A DNA stretch of 53,369 nt, taken from Candidatus Hydrogenedentota bacterium (GTDB taxonomy: Bacteria; Hydrogenedentota; Hydrogenedentia; Hydrogenedentales; JAGMZX01). Below are positions 34,747 to 41,692 of the stretch, piece by piece. The number at the start of each line of letters is the position of its first letter. Position 1 is the stretch's first letter. The DNA lies in the NCBI GenBank assembly GCA_029556545.1, contig JAKQEQ010000011.1, positions 1 to 53,369 of the forward strand, given 5' to 3'. The position numbers were made by a program, and so were the translations under genes. The notes under the pieces were generated by a model that saw only the letters and a program-made list of their open reading frames with translations, had not been told where the DNA came from and searched no databases.

Positions 34747-36009
34747 ATGCGGAGAACAACGGTGCCGGCGCTGCTGGCGCTTGCGACGGGCGTGATGGCG
34801 TTCGGCGCGCCGGTCGGGCGCGTCGTGCTATGCACGGACTACGGCGTGGATTCGGTCTACGTCGGGATTCTGAAAGGCGTGATCTACGACAAGTTCCCCG
34901 ACGCGCGGGTGGATTCGCTCACCAACGCCATCCCGCCGTTCGATATCGAGGCGGGCGCGCGCATCCTCGCGGAGGGCTGCGCCGTGTATCCGCCCGGCAC
35001 GGTCTTCTGCTGCGTCGTCGACCCCGGCGTCGGGACCAGTCGCAAGGGCGTCGTTCTCGAAACGGACACGGGACAGGTCTTTGTCGCGCCGGACAACGGC
35101 CTCCTGACGCTGGTCGCCGAGCGCGACGGCGTCCGTGCGCTGCACGAAATCGCGAACGCGGCGATCTGGCGCGAAGGCGCGCTTTCGAGCACGTTCCACG
35201 GACGCGACATCTTCGGCCCGGTGGCCGCGGCGATCGCGGCGGGGGCGGCCCTGTCCGAGGTCGGCCCGGCCATCGAGGAAATGGTCCGGCTCGACCTGCC
35301 GCGCCCGGTCATCACGGAGACCGAGGCGCGCGGGCGCGTCTTTCGCGTGGACGACTATGGCAACTGCGTCACCGATATTCCGGGCGAGGCGCTGGCGCGG
35401 GCGTTCGGCCTGCGGCACGGCGACCGGGTTTCCGTGACGATCGGCGGGGCGACGTTCGAGGCCCCGTTTGTCCGCACCTACGCCGATGTGCCGGAGGGCG
35501 AGCGGCTGGTGCTGGTCCAGAGCATGGGCTACGTCGAATGCGCGGTGAACCTCGGCAACCTTGCGCGGGACCTTGGCGAAAGCGCGCGCGCGCAGGTCGT
35601 CATCCGCGCGGTCGCATCCGAAAAAGGAGAGGCTGTCCCCATGGCCGGACAGGGAGAGGCGCTGATCGTCTTCCACCGCGGCGGCGGCATCGCGGGCGTG
35701 ATGGACCGCTTGACGATATCCGCCGCCGGCGCGTGCGAGTTGTCGCGCAAGATGAGTCGAGCCTTTTTCGGGTTGGAACAGGAAGAATTGCGCGAGATTA
35801 TCGCCATCCTCGATGCGGCGCGCCTCGATACGCTGCCCGAGGCGTCCCCCGCACCGCGCGGCGCGGATTTCTTCACCTACGAAGTGACTTATCGCGGCGT
35901 CACGCGGCGCTTCGTCGGCGGGGCCATACCCGAGACGGCCGCGCCCGCGCTCGGGCGGCTCAATCAACTCATCGACACGCGCGGGAAGCCCCCCGCGCGG
36001 GTCCCTTGA
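34747..36009 (+). CDS. Exported SAM hydroxide adenosyltransferase (DUF62) fused to an emfourin-like domain
   Basis: 420 aa, with AAGGAGG 7 nt before the ATG. Residues 1-22 look like a cleavable signal (VMAFGA). Residues about 24-290 are the DUF62/SAM hydrolase fold: LCTDYGVDSVYVGILKGVI, IPPFDIEAGARILAEG, VVDPGVGTSRKG (Asp and Arg of the catalytic triad), FHGRDIFGPVAA (His) and VDDYGNCVTDIP. It hydrolyses SAM to adenosine and methionine in known members, which are cytosolic. The C-terminal ~110 residues (VFHRGGGIAGVMDRLTIS, LDTLPEASPAPRGADFF, YEVTYRGVTRRF) resemble emfourin, the protealysin inhibitor family. An internal ribosome binding site precedes an in-frame ATG at 35641, exactly at the domain junction. 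Confidence 0.82.
   Translation: MRRTTVPALLALATGVMAFGAPVGRVVLCTDYGVDSVYVGILKGVIYDKFPDARVDSLTNAIPPFDIEAGARILAEGCAVYPPGTVFCCVVDPGVGTSRKGVVLETDTGQVFVAPDNGLLTLVAERDGVRALHEIANAAIWREGALSSTFHGRDIFGPVAAAIAAGAALSEVGPAIEEMVRLDLPRPVITETEARGRVFRVDDYGNCVTDIPGEALARAFGLRHGDRVSVTIGGATFEAPFVRTYADVPEGERLVLVQSMGYVECAVNLGNLARDLGESARAQVVIRAVASEKGEAVPMAGQGEALIVFHRGGGIAGVMDRLTISAAGACELSRKMSRAFFGLEQEELREIIAILDAARLDTLPEASPAPRGADFFTYEVTYRGVTRRFVGGAIPETAAPALGRLNQLIDTRGKPPARVP
35624..35643 (+). promoter_or_regulatory. Internal ribosome binding site and start at a domain junction
   Basis: AAGGAGAGG at 35624-35632 precedes an in-frame ATG at 35641 by 8 nt inside the DUF62-emfourin-like gene. Initiation here would give a free ~122-residue C-terminal domain. 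Confidence 0.45.
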
Positions 36010-36014
36010 TCCCC

Positions 36015-36674
36015 ATGCGCGTCGCATTGGAAGACATCTACCGGAGACTGCTGCGCCATTTCGGGCCGACCCACTGGTGGCCCGGCGATACGCCCTTCGA
36101 GATCGCCATCGGCGCGATCCTGACACAGAACACGGCGTGGTCGAACGTCGAGCGGGCCATCGCGAACCTGAAGCGGGAGCGGCTGCTGCGCCCAAGGGCG
36201 ATGCTGGCCTGTCCGCGCGACCGCCTCGAAGCGGCCATCCGCCCGTCCGGCTACTTCCGCCAGAAGGCCGAGCGCCTGCGCATCTTCTGCGACTACCTCA
36301 CGACGCGCTACGGCGGCAGCATGCGCCGCATGGCGCGCCGCCCGGTCGAGGTCCTGCGCGAAGAGTTGCTGGCGATCAAGGGTATCGGCCCCGAGACCGC
36401 GGACGATATCCTGCTCTACGCCTGCGAGAAGCCCGTCTTCGTCGTGGACGCCTACACGCGCCGCATACTGAGCCGCCACGGCCTCGTTTCGCCGAAAACC
36501 GGCTACGAGGAGTTGCGCGCCGTCTTCGAGACAAACCTGCCGCCGGAGGTCGCGCTTTTCAAGGAATATCACGGGTTGATCGTCTACGTCGGCAAGGATT
36601 TCTGCCGGAAGACGCCCCGCTGCGAGGGATGTCCGCTCGCCCCGATCCTGCCGCAAGGCGGCCCCCCCTTGTGA
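36015..36674 (+). CDS. Endonuclease-III-like HhH-GPD DNA glycosylase (COG2231 type)
   Basis: 219 aa, from the ATG 5 bp after the preceding stop. The HhH-GPD fold is shown by ILTQNTAWSNVERAI, the helix-hairpin-helix IKGIGPETADDILLYA and the catalytic Asp in VVDAYTRRI. In classical EndoIII the hairpin carries a lyase Lys (GRKTAN); here it is Glu, so the protein is probably a monofunctional glycosylase or has another role. The C-terminal iron-sulphur loop CRKTPRCEGCPLAP has three of the four usual Cys. It excises damaged bases in family members; substrate unknown. It probably shares a transcript with the DUF62 gene. Confidence 0.85.
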   Translation: MRVALEDIYRRLLRHFGPTHWWPGDTPFEIAIGAILTQNTAWSNVERAIANLKRERLLRPRAMLACPRDRLEAAIRPSGYFRQKAERLRIFCDYLTTRYGGSMRRMARRPVEVLREELLAIKGIGPETADDILLYACEKPVFVVDAYTRRILSRHGLVSPKTGYEELRAVFETNLPPEVALFKEYHGLIVYVGKDFCRKTPRCEGCPLAPILPQGGPPL

Positions 36675-36699
36675 ATCGGGCCTCCGCGACCACATGCAA

Positions 36700-36854
36700 A
36701 ACGTGAAATAGGGTCAGCCTTGTGCAATATAGGCCGGGAGCAGGTCAACGCGGAGGCGCGGAGAACGCCAAGAGACGCGGAGGAAGGAGATGGGGAAATA
36801 GGGGACAGCCACCTATTTTTGATATTCCTTCGACCTTCGGTTAGCTTTGCGTTC
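36700..36854. repeat. RAYT-associated flanking repeats
   Basis: GAAATAGGGTCAGCC (about 36707) and GAAATAGGGGACAGCC (about 36795) are near-direct repeats. The second forms a stem, AAATAGG/CCTATTT, followed by a T-run (36796-36820). Between them is a GCGGAGGCGCGGAG-type imperfect tandem. Such sequences flank REP-associated transposases. Together with the transposase remnant they account for most of the 501-bp gap 36675-37175. Confidence 0.6.
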
Positions 36855-37040
36855 ATGCAGAGACAAGCGAGCGTGGTCTTACCGGGGTTGGCGCATCATA
36901 TGACGCGGCGCGGCAACAACCGGCAGGAGGCTTTCTTCGTTGACGGCGACTGATTGGCGTATCTTGGCGTGTTGGGCGAGCAGTGCGGAAGAACCGGGCG
37001 TGCGGGTGCTGAGTCGCGCGTCGGGGGCCGCATTTGTGGT
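36855..37040 (+). pseudogene. Remnant of a REP-associated tyrosine transposase (RAYT, Y1_Tnp)
   Basis: From the ATG at 36855 the translation VVLPGLAHHMTRRGNNRQEA matches the conserved N-terminus of RAYT transposases (V-x-PG-x-x-HH-x-T-x-RGNxRQ), including the metal-binding HxH-like pair. A TGA at 36951-36953 replaces the residue after FFVDGD, yet the same frame continues with LAYLGVLGEQCG, the expected next block, and a +1 shift restores GVRVLSRA. Similarity then stops. The catalytic Tyr region is missing, so this is a decayed copy of about the first 60 residues. Confidence 0.75.
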
Positions 37041-37175
37041 AGGATACCCGCCGTTGTCCGTTCGGAATACGGGGCGTTGCGGCGCATGTTGTCTCGGATG
37101 AGCCCCGTGTGCGCGCGCGTCCCGGCCTGACACAAGCGGGGGGCGGTCCGCTCCCCGAGCAATGCGAAGCAGTTC

Positions 37176-38339
37176 ATGCCCGAGTCCACAAGAGAAAGCC
37201 TCGTGAGCGTATCGAACCTGTACCAGTTCGCGACGCGCGTCTACGCCTCCATCCCGTACAAGTTTTTAGGGAACGGGTACTCGTTCCCGGCGTGGCACTA
37301 TTACTTCGAGGTGACGCGGCGCTGCAACCTGCGCTGCAAGATGTGCCAGTACATCGAATGGCTCGAAAACGAGCCGATCAAGAAGCAGATGGAGGGCGAA
37401 CTCACCACGGAGGAATGGTTCCGCGTGGTGGACCAGGTCCCGCGGTTCAGTCTCGTGACTTTCACGGGCGGCGAGCCGTTTGTGCGGCGCGATTTCATGG
37501 ACATCCTGGCCCGGGCCAGCGCGAAGGCGCGCACGCACTTCATCTCGAACACCACCATGCTTCCCGAGGACCGCGCCGAGGCCATTGTTCAACTCGCTCC
37601 GCGGCGGATCGGCGGTCTCGGCTTCAATTTCGCGGGCACGTCGATTGAAGGCCCCGGCGACCGCCACGACGAAATTCGCAAGATGCAGGGGGCGTTCCAG
37701 CGGTCGATGAGCGGCATCAGAGCGTTGATCGCGCGGCGCGACGCGTCGGGCAAGCAGTGCCCGCTGGTCCACATCACCACGGTCATCCAGAAAGACAACG
37801 TGGACGTGCTGCATCACATGCCGCGGGTGGTGAAGGACGCCGGGGCCACCGTGCTCAACCTCGTCACCGAAACGCGCATGCACGAACTGCCGAACCTCGG
37901 CGACGTCGATCCCCAGACCTACAACATGGACGACATCAAGTGGCCCCGCATCGACCGCGCGCAATTGACCGAGGCGCTGGACAAGACCATCGCGGCGGCG
38001 CGCGACGCGGGCGTCGAGCTGCGGCTGCCGCGCGTGCCGAAGGACGAGATCATCAAGTACTACGACGGCGGCATCGACTTGAAGGAATACGAATGCCGCA
38101 ACGCCTGGAACACGCTGATTGTCGGGCGGCTCGGCGACGCCTATCCCTGCTGGCTCGTGAAGCTCGGGAATGTCCGGGAGCACAGCCTCAAGGAGCTTTG
38201 GAACAACGCGGCCATGCGGGAGTTCCGCCAGACCTGCCAACGCAAACTGTTCGCGCCCTGCCCCGGCTGCTGCTTTATCGAGCACAAGGCGCATCATCGC
38301 GCCGCGGCCGGCAACGTGGCACGAGCGTCCCGCTCGTGA
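37176..38339 (+). CDS. Radical SAM protein with Cys-rich C-terminal region (SPASM-like)
   Basis: 387 aa. The radical SAM cluster motif is CNLRCKMC (CxxxCxxC, about 48-55). FTGGEPFVRRDF is the GGE block that binds SAM, and GFNFAGTSIEGPGDRHDEIR and the barrel core follow. The C-terminal region ECRNAWNTLIVGRLGDAYPC, LKELWNNAAMREFRQTC and FAPCPGCCFIE supplies extra Cys for an auxiliary cluster, as in SPASM/twitch proteins that modify peptides or build cofactors. No precursor peptide or partner gene is seen. The last residues (VARASRS) come from an intergenic repeat that overlaps the stop. The start is uncertain; a GTG at 37203 is the alternative. Confidence 0.85.
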   Translation: MPESTRESLVSVSNLYQFATRVYASIPYKFLGNGYSFPAWHYYFEVTRRCNLRCKMCQYIEWLENEPIKKQMEGELTTEEWFRVVDQVPRFSLVTFTGGEPFVRRDFMDILARASAKARTHFISNTTMLPEDRAEAIVQLAPRRIGGLGFNFAGTSIEGPGDRHDEIRKMQGAFQRSMSGIRALIARRDASGKQCPLVHITTVIQKDNVDVLHHMPRVVKDAGATVLNLVTETRMHELPNLGDVDPQTYNMDDIKWPRIDRAQLTEALDKTIAAARDAGVELRLPRVPKDEIIKYYDGGIDLKEYECRNAWNTLIVGRLGDAYPCWLVKLGNVREHSLKELWNNAAMREFRQTCQRKLFAPCPGCCFIEHKAHHRAAAGNVARASRS

Positions 38340-38372
38340 TCCGGGGACATGGGCAAGATGCCCATGCCACGC
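38316..38372. repeat. GAGCGTCCCGCTC and GGGCAAGATGCCC hairpin repeats overlapping a stop codon
   Basis: GCACGAGCGTCCCGCTCGTG is a near-perfect palindrome whose last bases provide the TGA of the radical SAM gene. It is followed by ACATGGGCAAGATGCCCATG, the reverse-orientation counterpart of the unit at about 34147. Confidence 0.75.
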
Positions 38373-38388
38373 CCCGCCCCTGAACCTA

Positions 38389-38817
38389 GGGCAATCGCAT
38401 TAAGAAGTACGAGCATTCCGCTTCGATGTGAATAATTATTCGGGGAGATATGCGAACTCGATGTGTGGGTGTCTTGCCCTGGAACCGCGTCGCGCGCTGG
38501 AATTCCCGCATTTAGGGCCGAAGGCCCATGACATAGTAGCCCAGGGCAACGCCCTGGGAAAATGTGCGCGCCTCAATGTGAAGCCCTGCAAGGGCGTAAC
38601 AGCCAATGGGCCCTGTATGCGGGGCGCCCTTATTCTCTGCCCGCGTGGAATCTTGCCGTCGTGTTTCGCCCTTTCAGGGCTTCTCATTATATCAGCCATC
38701 CCTCTTCCCAGGGCGTTGCCCTGGGCTGTTCTGTCCGGCCCTTTCAGGGCCGTGCCCTTCGCCAAATCGCGCGGTTCCCGTAGTGGGGATAATGTGCGGA
38801 TTTTAATGCGATTGCCC
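38389..38817. mobile_element. MITE-like element with 15-bp perfect terminal inverted repeats
   Basis: GGGCAATCGCATTAA at 38389-38403 is matched exactly by its reverse complement at 38803-38817. Inside, two copies of a ~110-bp unit lie in opposite orientation: CCCAGGGC-AAC-GCCCTGGG at 38540-38558 and its exact reverse complement at 38707-38725, each with a second AGCCCTGNAAGGGC hairpin nearby (about 38580 and 38670). No protein-like frame is present. Target-site duplications are not evident. It fills most of the 567-bp gap 38340-38906. Confidence 0.65.
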
Positions 38818-38906
38818 CCGGCCCTGAAGGCGCTTGCCCTTGACGTTCCCGGAGTTTATCCTTAGCGCCGGCAACCATTGGCAATTGCGCGAGAAGGAGC
38901 AACATC

Positions 38907-39218
38907 ATGGCCATCAAGCACGTGGTTCTTTTCAAGTTCAAGGACGGCACGCCGGACGCCACCATCGGCGAGTTGATCGAGGGGTATAAGGCTCTGCCGG
39001 GCAAGATCGACGTCATGCGGCATTTCGAGTGGGGGGCGGACGTCAGTGTCGAGGACCTGCATCAAGGGTTCACGCACTGCTTCATCACGACGTTCGCGGA
39101 CGCGGCGGGCCGCGACGCCTATATCCCGCATCAGGCGCATCAGGACTACGTGAAGGTGCTGCTGCCGCACCTGGACAAGCTGTTGGTCCTGGATTTCGAG
39201 CCGCAAGTGGTCAAGTAG
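38907..39218 (+). CDS. Dabb (stress-responsive A/B barrel) domain protein
   Basis: 103 aa, a complete single domain. [44 protein letters not shown] and the final VLDFEP strand match the dimeric ferredoxin-like Dabb family, in which the two invariant His positions (KHVVLF and PHQAHQ) line a pocket. Some members cyclise polyketides, but most bacterial members have no assigned function. AAGGAG precedes the ATG by 9 nt. It is 34 bp upstream of the PEP-hydrolase-family gene, with which it probably forms an operon. Confidence 0.88.
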   Translation: MAIKHVVLFKFKDGTPDATIGELIEGYKALPGKIDVMRHFEWGADVSVEDLHQGFTHCFITTFADAAGRDAYIPHQAHQDYVKVLLPHLDKLLVLDFEPQVVK

Positions 39219-39252
39219 CGCGGCGGTCGCAACGCAAACGGGAGGACCAGTC

Positions 39253-40089
39253 ATGGCGTTTACACGGCAACAAGTCCTGGACCGGCTGCGGGCCCAGATT
39301 GACAAGGGCCTGCCGATCATCGGCGGCGGCGCGGGCACCGGCATCAGCGCGAAGTGCGAGGAAGCGGGCGGCGTCGATCTGATCGTCATCTACAACTCGG
39401 GGCGGTTCCGCATGGCGGGCCGCGGCTCCCTCGCCGGGTGCATGCCCTACGGCGACGCCAACGCCATCGTCATGGAGATGGCGGGCGAGGTGCTTACCGT
39501 CGTCAAGAACACGCCCGTGCTCGCCGGGGTGTGCGGCACGGACCCGTTCCGGCAAATGCCCGTTTTCCTGGGCGAAGTGCGCGAGATCGGGTTCTCGGGC
39601 GTGCAGAACTTCCCGACGGTGGGCCTGTGCGACGGCGTGTTCCGGGCGAACCTCGAGGAGTCCGGCATGGGCTACGGGCTCGAGGTCGACATGATTCGCA
39701 TCGCCCACGAGATGGACCTTTTCACCACGCCGTATGCCTTCAGCACCGCCGAGGCGGAGAAGATGGCCGCGGCGGGGGCGGACGTCGTCGTGGCGCACAT
39801 GGGTCTGACCACGAAGGGATCGATCGGCGCGCAGACGGCCAAGACGCTCGATCAATCGGTGAAGGACGTGCAGGACATCGCCGACGCCGCCAGGGGCGTC
39901 AAACCGGACGTTATCGTCCTGTGCCACGGCGGGCCGATCTCGATGCCGGAGGACGCGGCCTACGTGCTCCAGCGGACCAAGGGGGTCCACGGCTTCTACG
40001 GCGCGTCGAGCGTCGAGCGCCTGCCCACCGAGATCGCGATCAAGGAGCAGATGCGGCAATTCAAGGCGGTACGGTTTGAGGGTGCTTGA
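39253..40089 (+). CDS. Phosphoenolpyruvate-hydrolase-family TIM-barrel protein
   Basis: 278 aa. The TIM-barrel landmarks [80 protein letters not shown] and [17 protein letters not shown] match the PEP_hydrolase (PF09370/COG5564) family, often found fused to or near transcription factors and UPF0261 proteins. Despite the name the reaction is not well established. GGGAGG lies upstream of the ATG. It converges with the GGDEF gene across 12 bp. Confidence 0.85.
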   Translation: MAFTRQQVLDRLRAQIDKGLPIIGGGAGTGISAKCEEAGGVDLIVIYNSGRFRMAGRGSLAGCMPYGDANAIVMEMAGEVLTVVKNTPVLAGVCGTDPFRQMPVFLGEVREIGFSGVQNFPTVGLCDGVFRANLEESGMGYGLEVDMIRIAHEMDLFTTPYAFSTAEAEKMAAAGADVVVAHMGLTTKGSIGAQTAKTLDQSVKDVQDIADAARGVKPDVIVLCHGGPISMPEDAAYVLQRTKGVHGFYGASSVERLPTEIAIKEQMRQFKAVRFEGA

Positions 40090-40101
40090 GGCGGCGCGCT
40101 C

Positions 40102-41361
40102 CTACACCGCGTCCACGACGGCGTTCTTTCCCCGCGCCTTCGCCGCGTAGAGGGCCTTGTCCGCCGCGCCGATGAGTTCGGCGGCCTCGGCGGGCGCGGC
40201 GTATTGCGCAATGCCGACGCTGAGGGACGTTCCGTAGTTTTGCATCTGGTGGAAGTGGGCCCGGATGCGTTCCGCGATGTGCCGCCCCTGTTCGCGGTCC
40301 GCGTTGTGCAGCAGGATGGCGAACTCGTCGCCCCCGCATCGGTAGCCCTCGTCCCCGGCGGCGGTGCGGATGCTCGCGGCGATCAATTCACCCACGCGCG
40401 CCAGGAGTTGATCGCCGACCTGGTGACCGTGCGTGTCATTGCATGCCTTGAAATTGTCGAGGTCCAGCATCAGCAGCGTCAGGGGGAGTCGCTCATGGTT
40501 GGCGCGCCGCACCGCCGCCTCGACGTTGCGGTGAAAGGCGTGCTTGTTGAACAGGCCCGTGAGGCCGTCGATGACTGCCGCCTGCGCCAGTTGCCGCTCG
40601 ACTTCCCGCTTCTCGGTCACGTCCTTGAGCGCCATGAAGATGAGATGTTCCGACGCCACGTCGATGAACGTCACGCTGATATCCACGTAGACCTCGCCGC
40701 CGTCCGCGCGGCGCAGGGTCATGTCGCCCAGCGTGCCCCGGCCACGACAAATCGAGAGCCCCAGCGCGAAACGTTCCCGGTCGGCGGCGGCCAGCAACTC
40801 GGTAAACGGGGCGGATCGTAACTGGTCCAGCGAACGGCCGGCGAGCTCCTGGAACGCCTGGTTTGCGTCCAGCAGCACGAACGTGTCGCGCGCGAGCAGC
40901 GCCATACCGTCGATGCTCAACTGGAAAATGCTCTGGAACTTGCTTTCGGCAAGCAGGCGCGCCACGCGCTCGGCCCGCTCCTTGAACAGGCGCTTGAGCT
41001 TTGCCACCAGTTCATTGATGTGGAACGGCTTGACGATGAAGTCCGTGGCCCCCGCGTCGACCACGTCCATGTAGGGGAAGTCCTCGGAGAAGCCGGTCAT
41101 CACGACGAGGTCCAGTTCCGGCTGGAGACGGCGCGCCAACTGAACCAGTTCGAATCCGTGCAGTCCAGGCATGATCATGTCCGTTATCAGCACGTCAAAG
41201 CGTTTCTCGCCCAGTCGCTGCACGGCTTCATCGCCGTTCGCCACACTTTCGACGTCGCAATTGAACTGTACGGCGATAACCTCGGACAACAAGCCGCGCA
41301 TCGCCGCGTCATCATCGGCGATCATCACCGTGGTGGATACTTGCGCGTCTTCGTTTGCCAT
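40102..41361 (-). CDS. Diguanylate cyclase response regulator (REC-PAS-GGDEF)
   Basis: 419 aa from the ATG at 41361, with GGAGAGG just upstream. Receiver domain (about 10-125): MIADDDAAM, phospho-Asp in VLITDMIMPG, Lys in FIVKPF. A coiled linker leads to a PAS domain (about 145-255; LLDANQAFQELAGRSLDQL) and a GGDEF domain (about 265-415) with LMLDLDNFKACNDTHGHQVGD and the intact active site YRCGGDEFAIL. It makes c-di-GMP in response to phosphorylation. No RxxD inhibitory site is seen four residues before the active site. It could set the motile-sessile choice, relevant to the flagellar operon nearby, but no cognate kinase is in the window. Confidence 0.93.
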   Translation of the reverse strand: MANEDAQVSTTVMIADDDAAMRGLLSEVIAVQFNCDVESVANGDEAVQRLGEKRFDVLITDMIMPGLHGFELVQLARRLQPELDLVVMTGFSEDFPYMDVVDAGATDFIVKPFHINELVAKLKRLFKERAERVARLLAESKFQSIFQLSIDGMALLARDTFVLLDANQAFQELAGRSLDQLRSAPFTELLAAADRERFALGLSICRGRGTLGDMTLRRADGGEVYVDISVTFIDVASEHLIFMALKDVTEKREVERQLAQAAVIDGLTGLFNKHAFHRNVEAAVRRANHERLPLTLLMLDLDNFKACNDTHGHQVGDQLLARVGELIAASIRTAAGDEGYRCGGDEFAILLHNADREQGRHIAERIRAHFHQMQNYGTSLSVGIAQYAAPAEAAELIGAADKALYAAKARGKNAVVDAV

Positions 41362-41434
41362 GCACCTCTCCGCGGCAAGGCCCCCTTCGGCGGAACGCAC
41401 CAATCGCTCTTCGGGACCTCTGAGCCCGACCCCT

Positions 41435-41462
41435 ATTGTACACGAGAAAGCGCTTAGCTCAA
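41435..41462 (-). promoter_or_regulatory. Probable sigma-70-type promoter of the GGDEF regulator
   Basis: On the minus strand TTGAGC and TACAAT are separated by 16 nt, giving a leader of about 70 nt. Confidence 0.6.
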
Positions 41463-41574
41463 AGTGCCCGGTATGCGTCCGTCCGCTCCGCCGTCCGCGG
41501 CAACAGTCCGCTGCCGGGAGGGCCGCGAAATTCCGCGTATCGTCTCGGGTGCTCCGACGCGGTCTAACGCGGAC

Positions 41575-41604
41575 TTGCCGCCGCGCGCTTCCGGTCTGTA
41601 TACT
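41575..41604 (+). promoter_or_regulatory. Probable sigma-70-type promoter of the EF-G-like gene
   Basis: TTGCCG and TATACT are separated by 18 nt, about 90 nt upstream of the ATG at 41693. The T-rich run just after the -10 is the only AT-rich block of this gap. Confidence 0.5.
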
Positions 41605-41692
41605 CCCTTTTTTCTGGCGTCGGTTTTATTGCATTACGCGACTTTCGCGCAGCCCCCGGCGGGGCTGTCAACCACCTATTGGAGGGGCCGTC

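Larger units (their letters stand above)
41362..41692. other. Divergent intergenic region with promoters in both directions
   Basis: 331 bp between the GGDEF and EF-G-like genes. It holds the two promoters listed separately and a GC-rich inverted pair, GCCCCC...GGGGC (about 41652-41665), before the EF-G ribosome binding site. No gene is seen. Confidence 0.6.

Noticed and set aside
34747-36009. Fluorinase or chlorinase of a halometabolite pathway
   Set aside because: Fluorinase and chlorinase share the fold, but motifs here (Asp-Arg-His triad) are those of the SAM hydroxide adenosyltransferases and no halometabolite genes surround it.
38428-38865. Open frames of 60-145 codons within the MITE-like element
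   Set aside because: They translate the hairpins (for example PFRAVPFA-type words), change with frame, lack ribosome binding sites and resemble no family.
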